Below, piece by piece: positions 8,620 to 17,535 of a stretch of DNA of 64,000 nucleotides. The notes beneath the pieces were generated by a model. The model was not told the origin of the DNA, did no database searches, and saw nothing but the letters and a program-made list of their open reading frames with translations. Each line of letters opens with the position of its first letter. Position 1 is the stretch's first letter. The translations under genes and the position numbers were made by a program. The DNA lies in contig NZ_LBJC01000014.1 of the NCBI RefSeq assembly GCF_004114535.1, positions 186,001-250,000 on the forward strand, read 5' to 3'. The DNA comes from Bradyrhizobium nanningense (GTDB taxonomy: Bacteria; Pseudomonadota; Alphaproteobacteria; Rhizobiales; Xanthobacteraceae).

Positions 8620-10089
8620 TCACGTCGTGGGCGCCACTTCCGCGGCGTCGAGCGCGGCGGCAAGGCGCTTCTCCTCGCCGTAATAGCGGGCGCGTTCCCA
8701 GAACTTCGGACGGCCGATGCCGGTCGAGCGGTGCCGGCCGATGATCTTGCCGTTGGCGTCCTCGCCGATCATGTCGTAGAGGAAGATGTCCTGGGTGATG
8801 ATGGTGTCGCCTTCCATGCCCATCACCTCGGTGATGTGGGTGATGCGGCGCGAGCCGTCGCGCAGGCGCGCGGCCTGGACGATGACGTCGATCGAGGCGC
8901 AGATCATCTCGCGGATCGTTCGCGAGGGCAGGGAAAAGCCGCCCATCGTGATCATGGATTCGCAGCGCGACAGGGCTTCGCGCGGGTTGTTGGCGTGCAG
9001 CGTGCCCATCGACCCGTCATGGCCGGTGTTCATGGCCTGGAGCAGGTCGAACGCCTCGGGTCCGCGGACTTCGCCGACGATGATGCGTTCGGGCCGCATA
9101 CGCAGGCAGTTGCGCACCAATTCGCGCATGGTGACCTGACCCTCGCCCTCGATATTGGGCGGGCGGGTCTCCAGCCGCACCACATGGGGCTGCTGGAGCT
9201 GGAGCTCGGCAGCGTCCTCGCAGGTGATGACGCGCTCGTCGTGCTCGATGTAATTGGTCAGACAGTTGAGCAGCGTCGTCTTGCCCGAGCCGGTACCGCC
9301 GGAGATCAGCACGTTGCAGCGGACGCGGCCGATGATCTGGAGGATCTCGGCTCCTTCCGGCGAGATCGCCCCGAACTTGACGAGCTGGTCGAGCGTCAGC
9401 TTGTCCTTCTTGAACTTGCGGATGGTGAGCGTCGGGCCATCGATCGACAGCGGCGGCACGATGGCGTTGACGCGGGAGCCGTCGGCGAGGCGCGCGTCGC
9501 AGATCGGCGAGGATTCGTCGACGCGCCGGCCGACCTGGCTGACGATGCGCTGGCAGATGTTGAGGAGCTGCTGGTTGTCGCGAAAGCGGATGCCGGTGCG
9601 CTGGATCTTGCCGGCGACCTCGATGTAGACGGTGTTGGCGCCGTTGACCATGATGTCGGCGATATCGTCGCGCGACAGCAGCGGCTCGAGCGGACCGTAG
9701 CCCAGAACGTCGTTGCAGATGTCGTCGAGCAGCTCTTCCTGCTCGGCGATCGACATCACGATGTTCTTGATCGCGATGATCTCGTTGACGATGTCGCGGA
9801 TTTCCTCGCGGGCGGATTCCGAGTCGAGCTTGGCGAGCTGGGCGAGATCGATCGCCTCGATCAGGGCGCCGAAGATGGTCGCCTTGACCTCGTAATAATT
9901 GTCCGAACGCCGGCTCTCCATGGCCGGGGGCGGCGGGGCCTTGGCGGGAGCAAGCGGCGGCGAGGCGACGGCCGGCGGAGGCGGGGCGCGCGACACCGTC
10001 GGCGCTGGAGCCTGGGCAGGCTCGAGCGACACGGCGCCGGGCTTGGGCGCCCGAAGGTCGGTGTCTGTTCCGCTACGCTTACCGAACAC
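8620..10089 (-). CDS. cpaF: Tad pilus assembly ATPase CpaF/TadA
   Basis: A 489-residue secretion ATPase of the VirB11/GspE superfamily that powers Flp pilus extension. A Pro/Ala-rich N-terminal region (about residues 15-60) precedes the conserved domain. Walker A is GGTGSGKTT near residues 262-270. An Asp box, the Walker B-like segment [23 protein letters not shown], and a His box with [15 protein letters not shown] follow. The start is a GTG at 10089 (MFGKRSGT) 21 bases from the cpaE stop. It is encoded directly between cpaE and tadB, the usual tad order. Confidence 0.95.
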   Translation of the reverse strand: MFGKRSGTDTDLRAPKPGAVSLEPAQAPAPTVSRAPPPPAVASPPLAPAKAPPPPAMESRRSDNYYEVKATIFGALIEAIDLAQLAKLDSESAREEIRDIVNEIIAIKNIVMSIAEQEELLDDICNDVLGYGPLEPLLSRDDIADIMVNGANTVYIEVAGKIQRTGIRFRDNQQLLNICQRIVSQVGRRVDESSPICDARLADGSRVNAIVPPLSIDGPTLTIRKFKKDKLTLDQLVKFGAISPEGAEILQIIGRVRCNVLISGGTGSGKTTLLNCLTNYIEHDERVITCEDAAELQLQQPHVVRLETRPPNIEGEGQVTMRELVRNCLRMRPERIIVGEVRGPEAFDLLQAMNTGHDGSMGTLHANNPREALSRCESMITMGGFSLPSRTIREMICASIDVIVQAARLRDGSRRITHITEVMGMEGDTIITQDIFLYDMIGEDANGKIIGRHRSTGIGRPKFWERARYYGEEKRLAAALDAAEVAPTT

Positions 10090-10110
10090 TTAACAACTCC
10101 ATGCGGCGGC

Positions 10111-11379
10111 TTATTTTCCCCGCAACTTGTCAATCAGGGGTGAAAACAGGGACGACTTTTGTTTCTTGGTTTCGCTGCGGCCGGTCAGGCGCTGGGCGAT
10201 CTGAAGGAACATCTCGATCGACTTGTGGTTGGCGGAGATCTCCGCGATCATCTGGCCGTTGTTGGCCGCCGAGCCGAAGATCTGCGGCTCGAACGGGATC
10301 GAGACGATCGGCTGGCTCTCGATCGCCTTGGCGAACTCCGCGGCGGCGATTTCGGGCCTTTTTGGCACGCCGACCTGGTTCAGGCAGTAGAGCGGCGGCC
10401 GGTCGTTGGGGCGCGCGGCCTTCAACAGATCGAACAGGTTCTTGGTATTGCGCAGATTGGCGAGGTCAGGGGCGGCCACGATCAGGATGTCGTCCGCTCC
10501 GATCAAGGCGCGCTTGGTCCAGCCCGACCATTGATGCGGAATGTCGAGCACGATGCATGGCATGGTGGAGCGCAGCGTGTCGAACACGGAGTCGAAGGCG
10601 TCGGTGCCGAAATCATAGACCCGGTCGAGTGTCGCCGGCGCCGCCAGCAGGCTGAGATGGTCGGTGCATTTCGACAGCAGGCGGTCGATGAAGGCGGTGT
10701 CGACGCGATCGGGCGAGAACACGGCGTCGGCAATGCCCTGCGGCGGATCCTGGTTGTAGTCGAGCCCGGCGGTGCCGAAGGCGAGGTCGAGATCGGCGAC
10801 GACGGCGTCCATTGCGAGGTCGCGCGCGATCGCCCAGGCGACGTTGTGGGAGATGGTGGAGGCCCCGACGCCCCCCTTGGCGCCGACCACGGCGATGATG
10901 CGGCCGACCGCCTTGGCTTCCGGCGCCGAGAACAGGTTGCAGATCGAGCGCACGACGTCGATCGCGCCGACCGGCGCAAGCACATAGTCGCTGACGCCGC
11001 GGCGCACCAGCTCGCGGTAGAGCATGACGTCGTTGATGCGGCCGATCACGACCACGCGGGTGCCGGCGTCGCAGACTGTGGCGAGCTGGTCGAGCCCGCC
11101 CAGGAGGTCGTTGCGGCCGTCGCTCTCGAGCACGATCACGTTCGGCGTGGGAGCCGAGCGGTAGGCTTCGATCGCGGCCGCCATGCCGCCCATCTGGATC
11201 TTCAGATGAGCCTTGCCGAGACGGCGATCCTCGCCGGCCGACTGCACCGCGGCAGCGGTCTCCACGGTCTCGCAGAAGGCCTGGACCGAGACGCGGGGCG
11301 CGGGTGCAATATGCTCCTCGACCGGCGGAGGGGCTGCTTCCGGCTGCTCTTCGTGTGTCTGGCGAGCGTAGCTGATCAT
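10111..11379 (-). CDS. cpaE: Tad pilus localisation ATPase CpaE/TadZ
   Basis: A 422-residue MinD/ParA-superfamily protein that positions the pilus machine, usually at the pole. The N-terminal half is a receiver-like domain (VIVLESDGRNDLLGGLDQLA...VVVIGRINDVMLYRELVRRGVSDYVL) without an obvious phosphorylation site. The C-terminal half is the P-loop domain with the deviant Walker A GAKGGVGASTI near residue 170 and a switch-like D-L-D-LAFG motif. The start ATG overlaps the cpaD stop (ATGA at 11376-11379), so the two are coupled. The last residues are basic and may anchor the protein at the membrane. Confidence 0.92.
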   Translation of the reverse strand: MISYARQTHEEQPEAAPPPVEEHIAPAPRVSVQAFCETVETAAAVQSAGEDRRLGKAHLKIQMGGMAAAIEAYRSAPTPNVIVLESDGRNDLLGGLDQLATVCDAGTRVVVIGRINDVMLYRELVRRGVSDYVLAPVGAIDVVRSICNLFSAPEAKAVGRIIAVVGAKGGVGASTISHNVAWAIARDLAMDAVVADLDLAFGTAGLDYNQDPPQGIADAVFSPDRVDTAFIDRLLSKCTDHLSLLAAPATLDRVYDFGTDAFDSVFDTLRSTMPCIVLDIPHQWSGWTKRALIGADDILIVAAPDLANLRNTKNLFDLLKAARPNDRPPLYCLNQVGVPKRPEIAAAEFAKAIESQPIVSIPFEPQIFGSAANNGQMIAEISANHKSIEMFLQIAQRLTGRSETKKQKSSLFSPLIDKLRGK

Positions 11380-12110
11380 TTGCCGGTGTCGCTGAGTTTG
11401 GCCTTGTCGGCCTCGGGATAGGTGGTCGCGGTCGTAACTCCCTTGCGATACTTCTCGAGGCCGGTGATGCGCCGCGGCGTGTAGGACGGCGTCTCAGGCC
11501 GCGGCTGCTCGAGATCCGACGGATTGTCGACCATCGCGGCGAGGTTGCGCTGATAGGCGCAGCCGTAATTGTAATAGTCCTTGTTTTCGAACCAGCTCTT
11601 GTTCTTCATGGAAGGGCCGACGTCGTCCGGCCACAGGCCGCAGGGACCCGCGACTGCGGCGATCTTGGAATAGGTGAGCCGGATCGGCGGCAGGAAGCGC
11701 TTGTCCTCGGGTTGGTAGGGGTGAACGTTGACGCCCCGCGGTGGAACGCCTGCCGCCGCCAGCATCGCCTGAATTTCGCGCATCGTGTCCGCGACTGGGC
11801 GCGCATTGGGCGTGCCGGACGGCACGTCGATGCGGATGGCGCCAGTGCCTTCGTGCAACCACGCCGATGCGACACCCATCACGTCCGCGCGCTGGGCAGC
11901 GGTCAATCCGCCGCGGGCATGACCGACGAAGACGACGATCGAGCGGTTCTGCTCCTCGATCGCGATCGGATGGCGCTGCTTGTAGTCGTCGGGAATAGAG
12001 GCGGTAACGACCTCGTCGTGTTGGCAGCCGCCGAGCGCGAGCGCCATGCCGACCAGCGCGCCACCGAGGCGGATGGCGCGTTTGCGAAGCTGGGGTGGTC
12101 TTGTGATCAT
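11376..12110 (-). CDS. cpaD: Tad pilus assembly lipoprotein CpaD
   Basis: A 244-residue outer-membrane lipoprotein that accompanies the CpaC secretin. The signal peptide has a basic N-region (ITRPPQLRKRAIRLGG) and the lipobox LGGC at about residue 28. The mature part has the CpaD family features, including GVPPRGVNVHPYQP and the cysteine-containing CGLWPDD and NYGCAYQRNLAAMV near the C-terminus. I prefer the ATG at 12110, which has a GGGGA ribosome-binding site at good spacing. An ATG at 12131 that overlaps the cpaC stop would add seven residues and is also possible. Confidence 0.9.
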   Translation of the reverse strand: MITRPPQLRKRAIRLGGALVGMALALGGCQHDEVVTASIPDDYKQRHPIAIEEQNRSIVVFVGHARGGLTAAQRADVMGVASAWLHEGTGAIRIDVPSGTPNARPVADTMREIQAMLAAAGVPPRGVNVHPYQPEDKRFLPPIRLTYSKIAAVAGPCGLWPDDVGPSMKNKSWFENKDYYNYGCAYQRNLAAMVDNPSDLEQPRPETPSYTPRRITGLEKYRKGVTTATTYPEADKAKLSDTGK

Positions 12111-12130
12111 CGTGAAGTCCCCGTTCCGCA

Positions 12131-13621
12131 TCAGTCGGTAATGAAGCCGTAGGTACCGCGGTAATTCCTGGCCGGTTCGGTCCGGCCGGGCACGCCGTAG
12201 ATGCGGTTGATGTTGCCGAGCAGCTGGGCCTGGGGATCCGCAGGCGGGGCGAAGCCGTCATCCGGCCGCGACAGGTCCTTTGGCGCCACCGCGCGAACGA
12301 CATAGGGCGTCACGATCACGACCAGCTCGGTCGCGTTGTTGACGAAATCGCGGCTGCGGAACAGCGTGCCGAGGATCGGGAGCTGCATCAGTCCGGGCAG
12401 TCCGCTGATGGCCTGCTTGGTCTGCTGCTGGATCAGGCCGGCCATCGCCATTGCGCCGCCGGAGGGAATTTCCAGCGAGGTCTCCGCGCGGCGGGTCCTG
12501 ATCGAGGGGACCGTGAGCGAGTTCACCGACGTCGAGGTCACGGCCTGCGACAGCGTGATCGCGTTTTCGTTCGAGAGTTCCGAGACCTCGGTCATCACGC
12601 GCAGGCTGATCTTGCCTTCGCTCAGCACCACGGGGGTAAAGTTGAGCGAGATGCCGAACTTCTTGAAGCTGATCTGGGTGGTACAGACATGGGTGGTGGG
12701 GTCGCACGCGTAGCCGGCCGGGACCGGGAATTCTCCGCCGGCGATGAACGTCGCCGATTCACCGGAGATTGCGGTCAGGTTCGGTTCGGCCAGCGTGCGG
12801 ATCACACCCGCGGTTTCCATCGCGCGCAAGGTGGCCTGCACCGACGTCGAGCCGCCGAACTTCGTCGTCAAATTGTTGCCGTCCACGAGGTTCTTGCCGA
12901 GAGCCGTGAACGGATTGGAGTTGGTGAAGCTCACCACCGACGTGCCGTAGTTGAGGCTGGCGCTCAGGTCGATGCCGAGCTGCTTGACGATGGTGCGCTG
13001 GACCTCCGCCACCGTCACCTTCAGCATGACCTGGTCGCGGCCGCGCACCACGATCGAGTTGACCACCTTGTCGGCGCCGCCGGCCAGGCGCGCGGCGAGC
13101 TCGTTGGCCTGTTGCGCTTCCATCGGATTCGCCGCCGTGCCGGTCAGGACGATGCCGTCGCCGAGCCCGTCGATCTGAATGTCCGAATTGGGCAGGACCT
13201 GCTTCAGCGCGGCCCGCACGCCGTTGAGGTCGCGCTTGACCGCGATGTCATAGGCCGCAATCTGCTGACCGGCGGAATCGAAGAACACGATATTGGTCTG
13301 GCCGACCGTGGCGCCGATGATATAGGCGCGCTGCGCCGAGCGGACCACCGCGTTGGCGATCTTGGGATCGGCGACCAGCACGTCCTTGATGTCGCGCGGC
13401 AGGTCGATCACGATGGATTTGCCGACGCCGAGCGAGAGGAAGCGCGCGTTCATTTGGCCATCCGCCGCGGCCTGCGCCACCGGACGATAATCGGCGGCGA
13501 CTACGGGGTTCAGCATGGGGTTGAGCGCCAGCGCCAGAGCGGCCGAAAACGACAGGGCGCGGACCGCTGAGGTTCGCATCGTCGCCAAATCCACCCTGCG
13601 TTTCATATCGACTGTCTTCAT
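12131..13621 (-). CDS. cpaC: Tad pilus secretin CpaC/RcpA
   Basis: A 496-residue outer-membrane secretin that forms the gated channel for the Flp pilus. A signal peptide (about residues 1-43, ending AVAADY) is followed by the pilus N-terminal domain (SLGVGKSIVIDLPRDIKDVLVADP). A BON-type segment comes next (about residues 120-195). The C-terminal secretin domain contains VPSIRTRRAETSLEIPSGGAMAMAGL and ELVVIVTPYVV. The start ATG overlaps the cpaB stop by four bases. It sits between cpaB and cpaD, the canonical order. Confidence 0.94.
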   Translation of the reverse strand: MKTVDMKRRVDLATMRTSAVRALSFSAALALALNPMLNPVVAADYRPVAQAAADGQMNARFLSLGVGKSIVIDLPRDIKDVLVADPKIANAVVRSAQRAYIIGATVGQTNIVFFDSAGQQIAAYDIAVKRDLNGVRAALKQVLPNSDIQIDGLGDGIVLTGTAANPMEAQQANELAARLAGGADKVVNSIVVRGRDQVMLKVTVAEVQRTIVKQLGIDLSASLNYGTSVVSFTNSNPFTALGKNLVDGNNLTTKFGGSTSVQATLRAMETAGVIRTLAEPNLTAISGESATFIAGGEFPVPAGYACDPTTHVCTTQISFKKFGISLNFTPVVLSEGKISLRVMTEVSELSNENAITLSQAVTSTSVNSLTVPSIRTRRAETSLEIPSGGAMAMAGLIQQQTKQAISGLPGLMQLPILGTLFRSRDFVNNATELVVIVTPYVVRAVAPKDLSRPDDGFAPPADPQAQLLGNINRIYGVPGRTEPARNYRGTYGFITD

Positions 13622-14418
13622 CGTGCTTTCGCCGTCTGACTTGGAATGCCGTAGCGAATGATCGAAATACCGTCCCGCTTCTGCGCGGAATCTTCGAGCG
13701 TGATTTCGCTCATCTTGACGTCGACGATGCTGCGCAGCGCCAGCGACAGCGTGCCGCTCTGGCGGGCCGCGGAGAGTGTCGCGGTCTGCGCGGGATTGAG
13801 CTCGAGGGTGACGGTCTTGCCGACCACCGCGTTCTGGCCGTCCTTTTCCTTTGGCGCCTGGTCGATGGCCAGGACGCGGATATTGGCCAGGATGATCTCG
13901 GAGGTGACGACGTCGGGGGCGCCGTTGTTCTGGTCCGGGTTCTTCAGCCGGCGGGTCAGAAGGACGTCGACGCGATCGTTGGGCAGGATGAAGCCGCCTG
14001 CGCCGGTTTCCGGCGAGATCTCGGTCGAGATCGCCCGCATGCCGGTGGGCAGGATTGCCGCCATGAAGCCGGAGCCTTCTGCCTTGACCAGCTTCTGGTC
14101 GCGGATCGGCTCACCTTGAATGAAGGGGGCGCGCGCGATCGAACCGGTGACCTGGGTCGCGCCCTCGGGACGCTCGCTGCGGCGGATGAAGGTGGCGCTG
14201 GCGGTCGCGGCCGGCCAGGTCTGCCATTGCACGTCTTCCGGCTTTACGGTCTGGCCGAGGCCGATGTCGTTCTTGGCCACGAGGACGTCGACGGTCGGAA
14301 GCTGGGCGACCGGAGCAGCCGGAGGCGGCGCAGATCGGTCCGAGCCGCTCGCCAGGTACGCGGCGACGCCGCCGGCGCAGATGGCGACCGCCAGGACGAC
14401 AATGCGTGCCCTATTCAT
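13618..14418 (-). CDS. cpaB: Tad pilus assembly protein CpaB/RcpC
   Basis: A 266-residue periplasmic or membrane-anchored protein with an N-terminal hydrophobic span (ARIVVLAVAICAGGVAAYLAS). A SAF domain follows (about residues 45-110, VLVAKNDIGLGQTVKPEDVQWQ). The RcpC/CpaB conserved region contains GMRAISTEISPETGAGGFILPNDRVDVLLTRR, shown here as neighbouring parts of one motif. It is thought to work with the secretin. I start at the ATG at 14418 (MNRARIV); an upstream ATG at 14490 would add a non-hydrophobic leader in front of the signal sequence and looks wrong. Confidence 0.92.
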   Translation of the reverse strand: MNRARIVVLAVAICAGGVAAYLASGSDRSAPPPAAPVAQLPTVDVLVAKNDIGLGQTVKPEDVQWQTWPAATASATFIRRSERPEGATQVTGSIARAPFIQGEPIRDQKLVKAEGSGFMAAILPTGMRAISTEISPETGAGGFILPNDRVDVLLTRRLKNPDQNNGAPDVVTSEIILANIRVLAIDQAPKEKDGQNAVVGKTVTLELNPAQTATLSAARQSGTLSLALRSIVDVKMSEITLEDSAQKRDGISIIRYGIPSQTAKAR

Positions 14419-14546
14419 ACGCTTCACTTTCCAACAAGACGCCGCGACGCTTCCGCCGCCGTAATCGGCAGTTGACCAGCTATTCGTCAAAGCATGGTTA
14501 ATGAGGCGTATCTAAATCGCCTTAACGCCGGGTTTACCCGGTGCGT

Positions 14547-15071
14547 TCAGCGCAGTGCGAGGTGAGCGAGGTCGATCGCCTTCACCCATTCGGTCTCCGG
14601 GTAGACCATCAGCGCGCTCAGCGCGAGCGCGATGCCATAGGGGATGCCGCTCTCCTTGGCGTGCAGCCGTGCCAGCCAGGCCTGACCCGCCAGCCCGTAG
14701 GGCAGCGGCCATTGCCGGAACTGGAGCAGGAGCAGCGTCAGCGCGCCGCCGAACAGCGAGGCGTAGAGCAGGAAGTTCATCAGCTGGGCGAACCCGAACC
14801 AAAGCGCGACGGAGGCCGCGACCTTGGCATCGCCGCCGCCGACCCAGCCCATCGCAAAACAGGTGAAGGCCACGACGAGGAGAAGCGCGCCGGCGCCGAC
14901 ATGACTCAGCATCTCGTAAGGTGCCATGCCACCGGCGAGGGCGAGCGCGAAGAAGCCTGCGACCAGCGCCAGCGACACGCGGTTCGAGATCGTCATCGTG
15001 AAGAGATCGCTCGCGGCGGCGAACGCCATCACGGCAGGGAAGAGCAGAAGGCGCGCAAGGTCGAGGATCAT
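14547..15071 (-). CDS. cpaA: Flp-type prepilin peptidase CpaA/TadV
   Basis: A 174-residue A24 family aspartic peptidase, the short membrane-only form that processes Flp prepilin. The two catalytic aspartates are visible: one in the first loop (AASDLFTMTISNR, Asp near residue 22) and one in the GGGDAK motif near residue 80. The rest is hydrophobic, with about five or six membrane spans. It lies between cpaB and the Flp pilin gene, as in most cpa loci. The start ATG at 15071 precedes the first span directly. Confidence 0.92.
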   Translation of the reverse strand: MILDLARLLLFPAVMAFAAASDLFTMTISNRVSLALVAGFFALALAGGMAPYEMLSHVGAGALLLVVAFTCFAMGWVGGGDAKVAASVALWFGFAQLMNFLLYASLFGGALTLLLLQFRQWPLPYGLAGQAWLARLHAKESGIPYGIALALSALMVYPETEWVKAIDLAHLALR

Positions 15072-15195
15072 GGGCTGCGTCTTGAGGCCTGGGTTTGCCG
15101 CGGGAACTGGCGTCGCCGGATTCTAGCCGCCAGTTGCTAAACAAACCGACAACGGCAGCGAGGGTCACGCGAGGCCGAAGCCGCGGAACGCGTGC

Positions 15196-15342
15196 TTACC
15201 AGAGGCTGGCAATGCGCGCGGCGAGTGCGGCTGTTGCAAGCAGCAGCGCAAGGCAGACCCAATAGACCGGCGAGCCGGCCTGCGCCGCAGCTGCCTCGTT
15301 CGCCGCGACCGCGGCACCGGTTCTGTACTTGCGCAACGCCAC
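15196..15342 (-). CDS. Small single-span membrane protein between cpaA and the Flp pilin
   Basis: A 48-residue reading frame that starts with GTG. An in-frame TGA lies six codons upstream of the GTG, which limits the N-terminus. The protein is basic at the start (VALRKYRTG), Ala-rich in the middle, and ends in one clear membrane span (about residues 25-46, with YWVCLALLLATAALAARI) and LW-stop. Its size, codon choice and place inside the pilus operon favour a real gene. I do not recognise it, and no function can be given beyond a possible accessory role in the pilus. Confidence 0.5.
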   Translation of the reverse strand: MALRKYRTGAAVAANEAAAAQAGSPVYWVCLALLLATAALAARIASLW

Positions 15343-15371
15343 TGGAACTCGCCGTCTTCAGAAAAACAAAG

Positions 15372-15389
15372 GCCCCGGAGGTCCGGGGC
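15372..15389 (-). terminator. Intrinsic terminator after the Flp pilin gene
   Basis: A perfect GC-rich hairpin (GCCCCGG arms around a four-base loop) is followed on the minus strand by CTTTGTTTTTC. It lies 24 bases after the Flp pilin stop codon. It probably ends most pilin transcripts, giving much pilin mRNA and less read-through into the cpa genes. A shorter T-run on the other side could also serve the plus strand. Confidence 0.8.
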
Positions 15390-15412
15390 TTTTGCCGTCA
15401 TTCGTGTGTTGC

Positions 15413-15577
15413 TTACTTCAGCCCGGTGCTGATCGCGGTGAACTTGGTGTTCAGCGTGGTGCCCAGGCTGTTGACGACGGTGATGATGGCCAGCGCGATG
15501 CCGGCGGCGATCAGACCGTATTCGATGGCGGTAGCGCCGGATTCATCCTTCGCGAAACGCGCAATCAAGTTCTTCAT
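15413..15577 (-). CDS. flp: Flp/Fap type IVb pilin
   Basis: A 54-residue pilin precursor, the major pilus subunit. A short basic leader (MKNLIARFAKDES) is followed by the prepilin cleavage site and Flp motif GATAIEYGLIAAGIALA, including the invariant Glu-Tyr pair. A hydrophobic stretch and a short polar tail (TLNTKFTAISTGLK) follow. CpaA should cleave after the Gly. It is the first gene of the minus-strand cpa cluster, and a strong terminator follows, as expected for the most abundant product. Confidence 0.96.
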   Translation of the reverse strand: MKNLIARFAKDESGATAIEYGLIAAGIALAIITVVNSLGTTLNTKFTAISTGLK

Positions 15578-15843
15578 GAACAAACTCCATTCGGGTGGGA
15601 TCGCCTCGTTCGGCGCTGTCTTTGACCCGATGACAATGAGAGCCGAGCTCTTTCGGTAGAGTTAATCCGATCGCGTAAACCCGCGTCTGGCGCAATGCTT
15701 TGGTCCAGAGTGAATTTCGCCTTAAAGCGGCAGCTTCAATTCCTCCCGGTTCCAGATGCATCGCCGGCGCAGCGGCTGCTTCACCCTCCCTTAAATTTCA
15801 CGGAGTAGGCGTAAGAGCACACAAATCCGCAAGAGAGGCGACG

Positions 15844-16671
15844 ATGTCGAGCCTGCCCATGGAAGTCGCCCTGATGCTCGGCGAGACCATCGCGAAGGTG
15901 ATCCCCGTGACCTTCGTGCTCGCGGCGGTCTTCACCGTGCTCGAGCATTTCTGGGCCTGCAATCCCGGCGCCCCGTGGTGGCGCAAGCGGGAGATCATCA
16001 CCGACATCTGCTACTGGTTCTTCGTTCCGGTGTTCGCCCGCACCATGCGGATCGGACTCCTGATCGTGGGCGCCGGCGCCGTCTTCAACATCCACGACGC
16101 CGACGAGCTCATCGCCTTCTACGACAACGGCCATGGTCCGCTTGCGCAGCTGCCCCTGTGGGTGCAGGCCCTGCTGTTCGTGGTGCTGTCCGACTTCATG
16201 CTGTATTGGATCCACCGATTTTTCCACGGCGGCGGCTTCTGGAAGTATCACGCCATCCATCATTCGTCGGAGGAGATCGGATGGATTTCCGCGGCGCGCT
16301 TCCATCCCATTAATCTCATGCTCGGGACGATCAGCGTCGACGTCGTCCTGCTGATGGCCGGCATTTCCCCGAACATCATGATCTGGGTGGGGCCGTTCAC
16401 CACCTTCCATTCGGCCTTCGTGCACGCCAATCTGAACTGGAGCTTCGGATCGTTCAAATATCTGCTGGCCACGCCGGTGTTCCACCGTTGGCACCACACC
16501 TCGCTCGAAGAGGGCGGCAACACGAATTTCGCCGGAACGTTCCCGGTCTGGGACGTGCTGTTCGGCACCTTCCGCATGCCGGAGGGGCGGCTGCCGCAGG
16601 ATTACGGCAAGGACGAAGCGGCGATACCGAAGGAGATCGGGGGCCAATTGGCCTATCCGTTCCGTCGCTAG
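15844..16671 (+). CDS. Sterol desaturase/fatty acid hydroxylase family membrane protein
   Basis: A 275-residue integral membrane di-iron enzyme. Four or more membrane spans surround the His-rich motifs HRFFH (about residue 125), HAIHH, FHSAFVHANL and HRWHH near residue 222, the pattern of the fatty acid hydroxylase superfamily. These enzymes use a non-haem di-iron centre and oxygen to hydroxylate or desaturate lipids; the substrate here cannot be told. I start at the ATG at 15844 (MSSLPMEV). The gene lies between the pilin gene and the second group of pilus genes but has no known pilus role. Confidence 0.85.
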   Translation: MSSLPMEVALMLGETIAKVIPVTFVLAAVFTVLEHFWACNPGAPWWRKREIITDICYWFFVPVFARTMRIGLLIVGAGAVFNIHDADELIAFYDNGHGPLAQLPLWVQALLFVVLSDFMLYWIHRFFHGGGFWKYHAIHHSSEEIGWISAARFHPINLMLGTISVDVVLLMAGISPNIMIWVGPFTTFHSAFVHANLNWSFGSFKYLLATPVFHRWHHTSLEEGGNTNFAGTFPVWDVLFGTFRMPEGRLPQDYGKDEAAIPKEIGGQLAYPFRR

Positions 16672-16821
16672 CTGGAGATAGCCGAAAACGCCGGTCCGTT
16701 CGAACAATCGTCTGCGAGTTTGCGGAACGTTCACGAATTAAGGGCAGGTTAGCCGGGTCGGACACCGGCTCCGCTGTTATCTGTTTGCTTCTGCCGGTTT
16801 GTGTCGTCCGGGGGTAAGAGT

Positions 16822-17319
16822 ATGCGTAAAGAATTGCTGCGCCGTCATGCGCGGGTCTGTCTTCTGGTTGCTGCCGCTGTGCTGGCATCGCCAGCTGCCG
16901 GCCTTGCCGAGTCAACCGCCGACACCATCGCCGTCAATGTCGACCAGGCCAAGCTGGTGCGGCTGCCCGGCAAGGTGGCGACCATCGTGGTCGGCAATCC
17001 CCTGATCGCCGACGTCACGCTCCAGCCCGGCGGCATGATCGTCGTGACCGGCAAGGGCTACGGTGGCACCAATTTCATCGCGCTCGACCGGAGCGGCGAG
17101 ATTCTGGTCGACCGCCAGATCCAGGTCGAAGGCCCGAGCGACCGGCTCGTCACCGTCTATCGCGGGATCGAGCGCGAGTCCTACAGCTGCATGCCGCTTT
17201 GCCAGCGTCGGGTGACGCTCGGCGACAGCGACGCCTACTTCAACCAAACGATGAACCAGGCCGGTTCGCTGAGCAGCAATGCCAGCGGCAACGCCGGTGC
17301 GGCCACCAAGTCCAACTAG
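16822..17319 (+). CDS. Stand-alone pilus assembly N-terminal domain protein (CpaC-like N domain)
   Basis: A 165-residue secreted protein with a signal peptide (about residues 1-29, ending GLAES). One domain follows, matching the N-terminal domain of CpaC-type secretins: VDQAKLVRLPGKVATIVVGNPLIADVT, then GGTNFIALDRSGEIL. CpaC in this window has the equivalent segment (GKSIVIDLPRDIKDVLVADP). No secretin domain follows. The C-terminal part carries a close cysteine pair (SCMPLC) and a Ser/Asn/Gly-rich end. It heads the small plus-strand group with two TadE-like genes, so it probably assists pilus assembly in the periplasm. Confidence 0.8.
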   Translation: MRKELLRRHARVCLLVAAAVLASPAAGLAESTADTIAVNVDQAKLVRLPGKVATIVVGNPLIADVTLQPGGMIVVTGKGYGGTNFIALDRSGEILVDRQIQVEGPSDRLVTVYRGIERESYSCMPLCQRRVTLGDSDAYFNQTMNQAGSLSSNASGNAGAATKSN

Positions 17320-17535
17320 CCGGATCGATCGGCGGTTTCCCACCGGGGTGGATCGCCTGATTCCGCCTGAGCGCTTGCCGATGCCAGGCGCCGTCTTTTC
17401 GGCGCCGCCGGCGTGTGTGGTTAACGCATCCTTGACCGTGCGGTTCGCGGAGCGTGAATCGCCCGCAACACTTAAACAATCAGTTTTAGCTATTGAACGA
17501 AGCAGATGATCGCCGCTGCTGGGGAATTTGACGCG

